From Iris pallida (lineage: Eukaryota; Streptophyta; Magnoliopsida; Asparagales; Iridaceae): a DNA stretch of 64,000 bases. The notes under the pieces are model-generated. The model was not told the DNA's origin. It saw only the letters and a program-made list of their open reading frames with translations, and did not search any database. The stretch lies in assembly GCA_029216955.1 (NCBI GenBank), contig JANAVB010006998.1, forward strand, positions 2,647,192-2,711,191. The letters run 5' to 3'. The position numbers were made by a program, and so were the translations under genes. The number at the start of each line of letters is the position of its first letter. Position 1 is the stretch's first letter. This document shows positions 1-9,325 of the stretch, one piece after another.

Positions 1-1890
1 CCTACTTGGCGCCTATTCTTTGACGGAGCTTCGAGAATAGATCCTAATGGTGATATTGTCGCTGGAGTTGGAATCGTTCTTGTGTCGCCGGAAGGTCTTG
101 CTAACCAAAGAGCTTATTCTCTCGATCAACCATGTTCAAATAACGTAGCTGAGTACAATGCACTGCTTATTGGTCTTCAACTCGCTAAACACCTGAATAT
201 TCAACATTTGGAAGCGTATGGAGATTCTAAACTCATTGTCAATCAGATAAGGGGTACTTATGAAGTTCGCCATCAAGATCTGGTTTCTTATCATAGATCG
301 ACTATATATATGGCTTCTTTATTTGAAAAGTTCTTCATCGAGCATGTTAGGCGAGCATGTAACACAGAAGCTGATGCTCTTGCTAATCTTACGGCGGTGT
401 TGGCTATTCCAATTAGACGTCAACAAATGATTGTTGTTTGCAATCGAGAATTATTTCATCTCGAAAACAATCTAACTCTAGGACTTCCAGCTGATATTAA
501 AGAATCAACATCTCATGATGTCAACACAACAAGAGGATTTGGATTTAGTCATAAATCATTATCATCTTCATCTGATTCTAGCATAGAATTCATCTTCAGT
601 AATTCAGCTGAAACTCAGAATACGGATAAAGATTGGAGACTTTCTTTCTTAGATTTCGTATTGTATGATATTCTTTCAGATAATCCGAGTGAAGCGGCAT
701 CTATCAGACGACGATCACTCAGATTCTATTACAATCATACCACAAGAACCTTATATCGTCGAGCTTATGATGGTTTACTTCTTCGATGTGTTGCCGGTGA
801 TGAGGCTCAACAAATTATTCGCGAAGCACATGATGGAATTTGTGGAGCACATCAGCCTGGACCAAAACTTCAAGACCGTATTCGACGTATGGGTTATTAC
901 TGGTCCACTATGGTATCAGATACCATTAAATATGCAAGAAAGTGTAAAGCTTGTCAAATCTATGCGGATTTTATTCATCAACCCTCAGAATTTCTGCATC
1001 CAACGACAGCATCATGGCCCTTCGAAGCTTGGGGCATGGACATTATTGGTCCGATCAATCCGCCGTCATCAAAAGGTCATCGGTTTATTCTCGCAATAAC
1101 CGATTATTTCTCCAAATGGGCTGAAGCTATTCCGTTATCTGAAGTCAAGACTTCCAATGTCATCAACTTTATCAAACATCATGTCATCTACAGATTTGGT
1201 GTTCCCCGACGCATTATTCATGATAATGGTCCACAGTTCGTCAGTCAGAAATTTACTCGATTCTGTGATGATCATCGGATCAACAATGTGGCTTCTACCG
1301 CATATAATCCGACAGCTAACGGATTAGCAGAAGCTTTCAACAAGACCATTATCAAACTCTTAAAGAAGTTTGTTTCTACTAACAAACGTAATTGGAGCGA
1401 GAAACTTGGTGAGTGTTTGTGGGCTTACCGGACTACAGTTCGTAATGCTACTAAATGTACACCTTTCTCTCTAGTGTACGGATGCGAAGCTGTTCTTCCA
1501 TTAGAGATTCAAATTCCTTCTTTAAGGATAGCAATCGCTAATGAACTTACTGCCGAGAATAATGACCGTCTTCGACTTCAGGAGTTAGAAGCTCTGGATG
1601 AAAAGCGATTGTCTGCTCAACAGAATATCGAATTCTATCAAGCTAGAATTTCAAGAGCTTTTAACAAGAAAGTCAGAGTTCGAGCATATCAAAAAGGAGA
1701 ACTTGTTCTAACAGTCAGACGTCCTATGACTATGACTCATATGAGCAAAGGCAAATTTGACGCAAAGTGGGAAGGTCCATATATTGTGAGCAAAGTTTTC
1801 TCAAATGGAGCTTATCAACTTTCAGAACTTGATGGTCGAAAAGTTATGATGCCTATCAATGGCAAATTCCTTAAAAAGTATTATATATAA
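1..1890 (+). CDS. Tat-type Pol C-terminal part: archaeal-type RNase H and integrase
   Basis: The frame is open from base 1 (the first in-window Met is at 82) to the stop at 1890. The N-terminal part has the extra RNase H typical of Tat elements (FFDGAS, NNVAEYNAL, GDSKLIVNQ). Next is the integrase zinc finger (HDGICGAH, then CKAC). The catalytic core follows: Asp at 1039 (GMDIIG), Asp at 1222 (HDNGPQF) and Glu at 1330 (NGLAEAF). The last two are 35 residues apart, the canonical D,D35E spacing. The C-terminal domain ends PINGKFLKKYY, nearly the same as the end of the element E integrase. The product would process RNA:DNA hybrids and insert cDNA in the nucleus. No stop or frameshift is seen, so this part may be functional. 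Confidence 0.93.
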   Translation, partial: PTWRLFFDGASRIDPNGDIVAGVGIVLVSPEGLANQRAYSLDQPCSNNVAEYNALLIGLQLAKHLNIQHLEAYGDSKLIVNQIRGTYEVRHQDLVSYHRSTIYMASLFEKFFIEHVRRACNTEADALANLTAVLAIPIRRQQMIVVCNRELFHLENNLTLGLPADIKESTSHDVNTTRGFGFSHKSLSSSSDSSIEFIFSNSAETQNTDKDWRLSFLDFVLYDILSDNPSEAASIRRRSLRFYYNHTTRTLYRRAYDGLLLRCVAGDEAQQIIREAHDGICGAHQPGPKLQDRIRRMGYYWSTMVSDTIKYARKCKACQIYADFIHQPSEFLHPTTASWPFEAWGMDIIGPINPPSSKGHRFILAITDYFSKWAEAIPLSEVKTSNVINFIKHHVIYRFGVPRRIIHDNGPQFVSQKFTRFCDDHRINNVASTAYNPTANGLAEAFNKTIIKLLKKFVSTNKRNWSEKLGECLWAYRTTVRNATKCTPFSLVYGCEAVLPLEIQIPSLRIAIANELTAENNDRLRLQELEALDEKRLSAQQNIEFYQARISRAFNKKVRVRAYQKGELVLTVRRPMTMTHMSKGKFDAKWEGPYIVSKVFSNGAYQLSELDGRKVMMPINGKFLKKYYI

Positions 1891-1976
1891 ATATAAATAT
1901 TTGTAAATCATCAGACAAGTTCATGCATATAAATAAAATTTTATTTTATTTTAATCATGAATGATAGTACATGATA

Positions 1977-2300
1977 TTAAGGAAGATCACTATCATCCTT
2001 CTCTACATTTGGACGCGGACCGCTGCCATCCTTCTCGAAAACGCGATCAGCAAAAGAACTGAGAACTTTTTTGCTGGAGCCCACGAGAAATTTGCAGGCT
2101 GCCATCCTCATGGCTTCCTCTTCTTCAGTCCTTCCTGGATCAAGTAGAAAGTCCAGAATATCTCGTGGCGGCTTGGGTGCAGACGAACCTTCGCTTGCTT
2201 CTACTTTCTTCGGCTGAACTGGATCGGCAGGGCATTCTTCAGTGTCCTTCTGAACTTTCGAGACGATTTTAGCCTTCTTGGATGCTTCTTCAGACGACAT
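1977..2300 (-). CDS. Small antisense ORF of element A, unknown function
   Basis: This 107-residue ORF lies just beyond the pol stop and is read against it. The protein is highly charged (Lys-rich start with MSSEEASKKAK, acidic tail ending DDSDLP) with one more ordered stretch around residues 46-90. I recognise no domain. Support for a real gene is positional: a TATA box at 2346-2355 lies about 46 bp upstream of the ATG, and a 59-bp tandem array lies directly upstream of that. It may instead be an extra exon or a decayed copy of part of the larger antisense gene. Element E has no clear counterpart. Function is unknown. Confidence 0.5.
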   Translation of the reverse strand: MSSEEASKKAKIVSKVQKDTEECPADPVQPKKVEASEGSSAPKPPRDILDFLLDPGRTEEEEAMRMAACKFLVGSSKKVLSSFADRVFEKDGSGPRPNVEKDDSDLP

Positions 2301-2345
2301 TTTTATGTTGAAGAGTAGAAGTGTTCGTTCTTGTTAGATTTTTGC

Positions 2346-2355
2346 TATATTTATA
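2346..2355 (-). promoter_or_regulatory. TATA box of the small antisense ORF
   Basis: Read on the minus strand this is TATAAATATA, followed after about 46 bp by the ATG at 2300. The leader between them is short and AC/T-rich. The spacing is consistent with transcription starting roughly 30 bp below the box, leaving a very short 5' UTR. This is inferred from sequence only. Confidence 0.5.
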
Positions 2356-2384
2356 GACAAAAGTTTCTCGAATAATGAAACGAC

Positions 2385-2561
2385 ACATTCATCCGATGGT
2401 TCGCCCGTTCATTAATGCTTGACGGTTCATCCATTCATTTATTACATTCATCCGACGGTTCGTCCGTTCATTAATGCCTGACGGTTCATCCGTTCATTTA
2501 TCACATTCATCCGACGGTTTGTCCGTTCATTAATATTTGACGGTTTATCCGTTCATGAAAG
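2385..2561. repeat. 59-bp tandem repeat, three copies
   Basis: Copies begin at 2385, 2444 and 2503 with ACATTCATCCGA. Each copy contains two related half-sites (GACGGTTC and GGTTCRTCCG), so a GACGGTT core recurs about every 30 bp. The array sits directly upstream, in the minus direction, of the TATA box of the small antisense ORF, where an upstream activating array would sit. Confidence 0.8.
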
Positions 2562-2820
2562 ATCGAGTTCAAAGATATTTTTATGTCTGAATTCTATTTT
2601 TTCTAATCAGTATTAAACTAAGATCATTTCTGGCTTAATATCATCTGATAGAATTACAAAGCTTGTTTGTATATTCTATTCTATTGAAATATGTCATGTA
2701 TTATTTACCTCTGAACATATTTTCTATACCAAAACAACAAAATCAAAAATCAGATCAAGAATTCTCATTCATTTTCATTCATAATCAAAACATTGGATAC
2801 AAGTGAGAATAAAAAAAGAT
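2562..2820. other. AT-rich spacer between the two antisense genes of element A
   Basis: No ORF or repeat is evident. The stretch holds the 3' end of the larger antisense gene and the distal promoter side of the small one. The T/A-rich sequence could carry polyadenylation signals for the larger gene, but none is distinctive. Confidence 0.4.
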
Positions 2821-3710
2821 TCACTTATTAGGAGTTATTAACTCCCTGATACGTTCAAGAACAGCATTCATTTTATCTTCATGAGCTTTCTTAACTCTTT
2901 CAGCTGCTTCAACTGTGACATTCTGTTCATCAAAGATGATAATAGCAGTTTGGAGACGGTTAGCTTCTTCAATCTGTTCCGCCTGCATCTGCTCTCTCTC
3001 CTTTTGAAGAGTTTTACAGCGTTCAGCTTCAGAAATATAAGCAGCAGTAGCCTCAGCTTGCTCTGTCTCTATAACAGCAATTCGCTCTTGAAGGCGAGCC
3101 AACTCCTCTTTCAAATTCTTCAGCTTTTCAGCTTTGGATGCTTTTTCTTTCTCCAGAAGCTCTACTCTTTGACGAGTAGATAATATTTCTTCGCCCTTTT
3201 CTACTAATTTCTCAGAAGAAGAGGCAAGAAATGCTTCCAATGCAGCTTGCTGGGACTGAGCTTCATGCTCTAGTTGACTAATCTCAGCCGCAGTTAAAGA
3301 TTGAATGTCTTCTTTCTGAGTCTCCCAGTATTTTTGGATAGTTATTTCCAACTCATCCAGAAGATGTTCGAAGAAGATGTACTGAGATTCGCAACCGGCA
3401 TGTCGCAACGCCATGAGCGGGAACTTGACCATAGTTCGAAGATCAGAAAATGGCATAGCTTCATCCTTCAAGAAACGTCTGGAATATGTATCTAGGTATG
3501 AGTAAATGATCTCTGAATACATTCCCAGAGTTCTTGCTAGTCCAGTCTCAAAACCCGGTGTCGCTGTCATCATTGAAGAAGAAGCTTGAATGTTCTCTAC
3601 CCTGGGAACAGAAGTAGGTGCTACTGGAGAAGTTGGCAAGTGTGAACTCCCTTCATCAGCATCAGCCTGGATAAGCGGAGCATGAGTCGAACTCATCGCT
3701 GCAGCAGTTC
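2821..3710 (-). CDS. Antisense gene of element A, last exon (coiled coil)
   Basis: This exon starts after a good acceptor (TTGATTGTAG) and runs to a stop at 2821. Its first part is Ser/Thr/Pro-rich and acidic. A helical segment follows (GLARTLGMYSEIIYSYLD...). The second half is a long coiled coil rich in Glu, Lys, Gln and Ala (for example KAEKLKNLKEELARLQERI). It joins the preceding exon in frame through a phase 1 intron (Pro-Gly|Thr-Ala-Ala). Element E has a matching C-terminal coiled coil at 42590-43159. The likely role is oligomerisation of the antisense-encoded protein. A Met at 3684-3686 could also allow separate translation. Confidence 0.72.
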
Positions 3711-3788
3711 CTACAATCAAAGAAAATAATAATAATCAGCATATAAAAAAAAGAAACAGCAGAAACAGAATTTGAAATAAAGTTCTAC
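3711..3788 (-). other. Intron in the element A antisense gene (78 bp)
   Basis: The donor is G|GTAGAA at 3788 and the acceptor TTGATTGTAG ends at 3711. The intron is T-rich toward the acceptor on the minus strand. Removing it joins the 910-codon ORF to the coiled-coil ORF in the same frame. Without splicing the first ORF runs into a hydrophobic non-coding tail (about 15 residues). Phase agreement on both sides supports a real intron. Confidence 0.72.
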
Positions 3789-6700
3789 CAGGCTGAGGTT
3801 CATATTCAATATGTTGGGGGAGTCTGGCATCTTCTCGTAGTCTGTCCATGATAGTATCCGATACCTGCTTCATATGGCTGCTTCCAGCTCCAGAATTACT
3901 GGGTGCTGGAGCGTTATCCGGAGACTGAGCAGGCTCGGGGCTAAGTTCCATTCTGTTCCCCTTGACTTTATCCTCATCATAAGGAGTAGAAGTGCCAGTA
4001 TGCCAATCTTCTCCTCCTTCAGTTTCTGCTTCTTCTTCTTCATCTCCAGCTTCAGGATGAGTTTCTGATCCAGAGTCTATGATATTCACATCTTCATCAA
4101 TCTCAGGAACAGCGATGACAGCTAGCTCAGTATTGACTGCCGGTTCAGTCTTCTCTGAAATGTCAGTTCGAAGAATGATGTCTTGACAAACATTCTTCAA
4201 CAAATCATCAGCAGCTGATAGCTCGGACGCCGGCACGTCTTCATCGCCTTTGGTCAAAGAAATATTCTCTTCAGCTTGGGTTTTAGGGACTTCTGGCTGT
4301 TCTGTAACCTCTGCCAGAGCTGGTTCTTCTTCAGAATAATCAATTTGGTCATCCAGTGCCTGGATCACGCCTTTTGTCCCATGCTCAAATGGGATCATCC
4401 TCATCTCCGAGGATTCAATAGCTACTCCGCTTGTTGTGGGAGCAGTTGTTTCCTGAACTTGAGCAGATTCTACCTCAGTCTGTTCAGTTGAAACTGCTGG
4501 AAGATGAATATCACCAGACTCTGTTTGTTCAGTAGAAGCCGTTTCATTGATTTCCGGCAAAACTTCTCTACTCATAATTGTTTCTAGGAGTTCATTGCCT
4601 TTCATCTTGCTGACGGTCTTCTTAACATACTTTCCTCTCGACCTCCTTGTTATCAAAGGAGCGTCGTCTTCATCAGTCTTCTCGTCTTTGTCGGCGGCAT
4701 CATCTTCATCAACCGAGATGCCACCTAAAGATGAAGTAGCAGTTATTGATACTCCTTTCTTCTTCTTAGATGTCTGAGACTTAGTGCTCCTTTTAGAGAC
4801 GGTCTCAGATTCATCACTTCTCTTTCTCTTGGAAAGGGATACAAATATAGGAGGAAGAACCTCATCAGAAAAATTTCCCTCCTGGAATAATTCATATAGA
4901 GGCTCCACCTCTGCTGTCTCATCTACGGGTTCCGGAGAAAATTGCTGAATAATAGTCTTCTTCTTTGACCTCTTCGACGGAGCTAGGTCGTCCTCCGCAA
5001 CAAAAGTCTTCAGATTGAAAGTCGGCTTGAAGGTGCCCGATGAGACATAGAAGCGAGCATAGGTATAAAGCATTTTCGTCCCTGTGCTTGATAAAGGATT
5101 AGGCATAGAGAATACAGCTTTCGTATCTCTAGCCGCAAAATATCTCCAAGCACGAGCTCCGTCGATAAGCCCTCCACGAGCAGAAAGGCAAGTGGTGGCG
5201 TTCCCAACGTGAAGTTGGTCATATCCGAATTGTCTAGCAAATCGGCTTGGCAAATATAGCTCTAGATATGTCATATCTTCATGACGGTACACTAGATGAG
5301 AAGGCCGAATTCTCTGTAACCACTGAAAGGCTACATCATCTAATCTGTTCCCCATATCTCCGTCCATCATATTTAAGGGCATGCTCTCATAGCCCAGTGG
5401 TGGAGGAACACATTGAATGGACCAATGTGACGCTCTATTCAGGACATTTCTGCATTCTGGAAAGGTGTGAACCTTCCAGAAAGTCTCTCCAGAGTACCTC
5501 TCTAAAAAGAGACTGCCACTTCCTCCTGCCCCTGGAGGTATCAAGCCATCATGATGGAGGAGGAGCCAGCCATATAGATATGTAAAAGGCATCTCTATCC
5601 GTGGGAACTCCTCAGTCATCCTCCTTTGATCAGAAAGCATGTTGGTCATAAAATTCTGAAGACCTATATTCAGTCTACAGGTCATCGCTGATAAAAGATC
5701 TAACTTGTAACCATATATAAGGCGCACCGCTGCAAAGATAACGCCTCTATGTATCCTGTCCAGAGAACTGGAGCCAGGAACAATGAATCTTCTTAACCAC
5801 AGAGATAAGAATCCGGCCAAATGACCGTTCCTTGACAGCATCTTCCCACTCTGTCTCACGTACGAGTTGAAAGTAGTTCCAGCTTTGAACTCGTACCAGT
5901 CTTCAGTGATTATGAAATCCTTGCAGTCATATTTCTCCAGCAAATAAGTGATTTCACTCTCAGAGAGAGGCTTGAAGTTGCTAATCTGATACCACCTCTT
6001 CTCGTTTATCTTCTTATCATCCTTTTCACGGTTCATGAAAAGGTAGGACATCCACTTCTGGATGTGGTTGTCGGCTTCATCTTTAGAACTCTTGTAATAT
6101 AGAGTACATGTGCCAAAATGACACATTATCTCTTCAAATAGATGTACCATCTCTGGGTTCTTCTCTGATAGAAAGTTCAGCTCTTCAGTCGTAGGCACGT
6201 ACTCCTCATACGGCAGCGAGCCTGAAGGCAAATGTGAGATGTATTCCATCTCATGAAGGGCAAAGCCCATCTCTCCTTTCGGAGTCATAAATGTCCCCGT
6301 CCTGTGATTGTATCTCTCAATCAAGGCCAGGAACAGAGAGGGGTTAGGCCTGAAGCCGTAGGATGAATTGACGACTGTATCATAGAGGTTTATTTTCTTC
6401 AGCTCAGTCTCAAAATTCTCCAAAGCCCAGTGGACCAAAGTCCTCCATCTAACGTTCTCCTGATTCATAAGCTGTTCATCCTCGGCGTTGAATCGGTGGG
6501 GTAGAACGCATTCTTGTTTGCCATAAATTCGTTTATGAAAATGGGCATTCTGAATGGCATCAATATGGATGAGTCTTCAGGTGGTATGCATCCAGGCTTC
6601 AAACCCCGAAACACTGATACGTGATTTTCTGGGGCACTGAAAAATCCCTCCTTCCTGTAAATGATGCGGCTTGCCTTCGCCTGCTGGTATTCTGTTAAAT

Positions 6701-7078
6701 GCCAGGACATCTTTCTCGGGTAACTGGCATGCATGAATCTCATGATGGACAAGCCCCTGGAAACCTTCGGCCAGTACATTGGTTGATTTACATCACCTTC
6801 GAAGTAAAAGCAGACTTTCTCTCTAATACTCTTTGGCTGTGATTTTTGTGCTATGGCATCTCCGAACAAAAATGCTGGAGATTTGTGGGACACCAAGTCA
6901 AGACTCTGAAAAGGTTGACCATTCATCAGACAAAGTAGGGTTGTATGATCTTGATTGGCCAACAATGATAGTCTGGCTTCTGGAAGATCAAATTGAGAAA
7001 ATTTCACATGAGATAAATCATGTTTAAATGTGAAACTCAAGTGCCCCTCATAATCTGCTTTCTCACTTCGGATGTTCA
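3789..7078 (-). CDS. Antisense gene of element A, main exon (plant-mobile-domain-like / Transposase_28-like)
   Basis: The exon starts after the acceptor TTTTCTTCAG at 7079-7080 and continues in frame from exon 1. A first ORF of about 200 codons ends near 6465. The frame then shifts by one around 6500 in a C-rich stretch, and a long ORF follows to 3789. The conserved core includes TGTFMTPKGEMGFALHEMEYIS, matched in element E by TGTFFTPVGELGLALHEMYE, and PSRFARQFGYDQL, matched by LSRFVRQFGYAQL. The second half is a low-complexity acidic/Ser/Thr linker with basic clusters (KRSKKK, TSKKKK) that look like nuclear localisation signals. Extra antisense ORFs of this kind are known in Tat elements and resemble plant-mobile-domain proteins. 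Function is unproven. The frameshift may inactivate this copy. Confidence 0.75.
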
Positions 7079-7840
7079 CTGAAGAAAATAAAAGAAAACA
7101 AGGTCAGATATGTCTACGAGCCTTGTGCGTGTATAGCAGTGTTCGAAGGAAGTTTCAAAAGTCACGCAGACTTCAGATAGATATACTATCAAGACACGTT
7201 GAATGATTTATTCATACAGGTGTTTAATTCATGCAAAGTTTAGACAGATTAGAATGAAAGTCACGCATCATTGCCAGAATCATATTTAAGTGAAGATGAC
7301 AAAGACACGCTGACAGATCAAGACTAATCTATCCAGAAGATGACTCTCAAAAGTCTGCGTGACTATTTCAACATCAACATCAACATCTCTGTCAACATAT
7401 GAAAAATCACGCGGAGTCATCATGAAAGCTGCGTGACTATTTCAACATCAACATTTCTATCAATATATAAAAAATCACGCAGAGTCGTCATGAAAGCTGC
7501 GTGACTATTTCAACATCAACATTTCTGTCAATATATGAAAAATTATGCAGAGTTATCATGAAAGCTGCGTGACTATTTCAAACATCGACATTTCTGCCAA
7601 CATGAAAAATCACGCAGAGTCATGAGAGTCATGCTCATTTGCGTGAAACACAGAGCTTCGTAAACACGAAGATGTGAAGTATGGCCGACCCTAAAGAGGG
7701 GGCATACTTTATTAATATCCTTTGCCCTAAGAAGGGGGGATATATTTCTGAAGTTCATTTCTTGTTTTAAATCCTAAAATTTCTATGTGGAGTTCATCTT
7801 CATCTTCATCTTCAACAGTTCGTATTCCCCCATTACTTAC
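7079..7840 (-). other. First intron of the element A antisense gene (762 bp)
   Basis: The donor on the minus strand is C|GTAAGT (7840-7835) and the acceptor is TTTTATTTTCTTCAG (AG at 7080-7079). The intron is phase 1, so exon 1 ends with one base that pairs with TG of exon 2 to give a Leu codon. Inside is a tandem array of about 69-bp units carrying TCACGC/GCGTGA motifs. Element E has a phase 1 intron at the same place with a different repeat, which supports the model. Confidence 0.75.
7355..7640. repeat. About 69-bp tandem array in the antisense first intron
   Basis: Four imperfect units begin near 7355, 7429, 7498 and 7566 with CTGCGTGACTATTTCAA. Each carries one GCGTGA and one TCACGC (or a decayed form such as TTATGC), giving short inverted motif pairs about 40 bp apart. 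Confidence 0.8.
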
Positions 7841-7952
7841 GTTGAATAGGGGGATGCGTGACTTCTTGTCGAGGAAGTCTATCAGTGGTCGCACGAGAGG
7901 AAGTCACAGGGGCTTTCCCCTTGGCCTGAGAGTCGGCTTTCTTGGGAGCCAT
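7841..7952 (-). CDS. Antisense gene of element A, first exon
   Basis: This exon is too short for ordinary ORF calling. It runs from ATG at 7952-7950 for 37 codons plus one base to a consensus donor GTAAGT. It begins Met-Ala-Pro-Lys-Lys and is rich in Lys, Ser, Thr and Arg. The element E antisense gene starts with the same first four codons (ATG GCT CCC AAG), has a 115-bp first exon and the same exit phase. The upstream leader is CT-rich with a TATA box about 120 bp before the ATG. The match between two divergent elements in opposite orientation is the main evidence that this is a real spliced gene. Confidence 0.75.
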
Positions 7953-8073
7953 TGCTGTTGAGAAAGGGAAGAGGAAGTCGGAGAAGATGAAGTTCGTCGG
8001 AGGAGGGAAGTTTTCTCTTCTGTGGATTCTCTCTCTAAAAGCAAGTAAAGAATGAAAGAAGTGGATTATGGTT

Positions 8074-8081
8074 TATTTATA
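8074..8081 (-). promoter_or_regulatory. TATA box of the large antisense gene in element A
   Basis: The minus strand reads CCTATAAATAAACC. It lies about 120 bp upstream of the antisense ATG and about 215 bp from the inner edge of the 3' LTR. Element E has a TATAAATA box at the equivalent position, about 275 bp from its LTR. Confidence 0.65.
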
Positions 8082-8280
8082 GGCTCGTGAAGAATTCTAA
8101 ACGACACATCATTATTTGCCTCGATTTAGGAGTCTGATACGGGATCCTAACTGCACAGAATCCCAACAGTCCAATCATTAAGGAATAAATATCTCTTTAA
8201 AAAGTCATCTTAGCGTGACTAAATTCATTTTATCATCTTAATTTTAAAGTATTTCGAAATAATTTATCATTTTTCGAAAA

Positions 8281-8295
8281 CTTTGAAGGGGGTTT
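8281..8295 (+). promoter_or_regulatory. Polypurine tract of element A
   Basis: The sequence CTTTGAAGGGGGTTT lies immediately before TGTAGG, which begins the 3' LTR. Element E has the closely similar ACTTTGAAGGAGGTCT before its own TGTAG. This would be the plus-strand primer site in reverse transcription. Confidence 0.8.
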
Positions 8296-8693
8296 TGTAG
8301 GCCTTAAAAAATGAAAGTCACGCTGAGTTGTTCAGAACAAAGTCTCAAAGTCACGCTGAGTTGATCAAGACAAATGTTTAAAAATCACGCTAGAGACAGC
8401 TCATCATTTGTCAGAAATGTCATTATGACTGACAGCACGACAGTCGAAGAATGTCTCCTCGTATGCCACGTATGCACGGAACTCGAGAGATCACAGCCGA
8501 CTTTGGCGTGATTTTTGAAATCTTCTTCAACAAGACTCAGCCTTCATCAAGTTGGCGTAGCAAAAGAGTTTCTTGTCATTTAATGCGACTGACAAAGTAA
8601 TCACTGTCAGAGATTTTGTGTCAGTCGAGGCACGTCGAATCAAGACAGCTGGCAGTCCTGCCTCAAGCTTGCGTATATTTTGAGCCTTCTGGC

Positions 8694-8960
8694 TCAAGTT
8701 TGCGTGTATTTTGAACTTCTATGTTCCTTCATCAAGTTTGCGTAGATTTTGAAGCTTTTTGCCCCAAGTCTGCATGGATTCTGAAGCTTCCTGCCCCAAG
8801 TCTGCGTGGATTTTGAAGCTTTTTGCCCCAAGTCTGCGTGGATTCTGAAGCTTCCTACCCCAAGTCTGCATGGATTTTGAAGCTTTCTGACCCAAGTCTG
8901 CGTGGATTTCGTCCTCAACGAGCCTGCGTGGATTTTATCAAATTGGAGTACGTGGCAGCC
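8694..8960. repeat. Minisatellite of about 36-38 bp in the element A LTR
   Basis: Units follow the pattern GCCCCAAGTCTGCGTGGATTYTGAAGCTTYYT and are repeated about six to seven times with decay at the edges. An ORF on the minus strand runs through it only because the unit length is often a multiple of three; it is not supported as a gene. Confidence 0.8.
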
Positions 8961-9144
8961 ATGCCACTGATCTCTCGCTTGCGTGTCCTGTAACTTGCAC
9001 ACGACTCATGCATGATTGCCATGTGTCCAACAGTTACAGGCCACGTCCAGTAACTGCTCACAACCTTGCGTATGTTAGATCCTGCGTGATTTTTAACTAT
9101 GCACAGGCTGTGAAGACAGTTATCCTTTCAGTTATGTTTGACTC

Positions 9145-9152
9145 TATAAATA
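9145..9152 (+). promoter_or_regulatory. Sense-strand TATA box in the element A LTR
   Basis: CTATAAATAGGG lies about 180 bp before the LTR end, in front of TACAGATACATAG, a plausible transcription start region. It is the usual layout for U3/R in a plant LTR. Confidence 0.65.
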
Positions 9153-9325
9153 GGGTTCTTTTTCATTGTACAGATACATAGTGATCTAAATTACTGTCAA
9201 AATTTTGAGAGCTTTTCTTCTTCGCATCGTCCAAGGGATAAAGCGATCGTCTTCTAGATCGGATTCCTACAGTTGTAATTTTCCCAGATACACAATAAAT
9301 AAAGTGAATTTATTTATGGAAAACA

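Larger units (their letters stand above)
1..9325 (+). mobile_element. Element A: Tat-lineage Ty3/gypsy retrotransposon, 3' part
   Basis: The window opens inside the pol gene of this element, so its 5' LTR, gag, protease and RT lie to the left. Visible in order are an archaeal-type RNase H and integrase on the plus strand, then two genes on the minus strand, a polypurine tract and a 1.03 kb 3' LTR ending in CA at 9325. The flank resumes at 9326 with CCAAT, exactly where the integrase reading frame of element H is cut, so CCAAT is the expected target-site duplication; its partner copy is outside the window. The extra RNase H plus antisense ORFs between integrase and 3' LTR are established marks of the Tat clade. 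Lineage assignment is from domain order and residues, not from a tree. Confidence 0.88.
8296..9325 (+). repeat. 3' LTR of element A (1030 bp)
   Basis: The LTR starts TGTAGG next to the polypurine tract and ends AAAACA at 9325, where H sequence resumes. The U3 part holds many TCACGC/GCGTG motifs and a minisatellite at about 8694-8960. A TATAAATA box at 9145-9152 is the likely sense promoter. An A/T-rich segment with AATAAATAAA lies near the end (about 9293-9302). An ATG at 9316-9318 lies ten bases before the LTR end, in the same position and phase as the ORF1 start codon in the 5' LTR of element E. The 5' LTR is outside the window, so the start rests on the polypurine tract only. Confidence 0.82.

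Noticed and set aside
8694..9002. Repetitive 102-codon ORF on the minus strand
   Set aside because: It is a translated minisatellite whose unit length happens to keep the frame.
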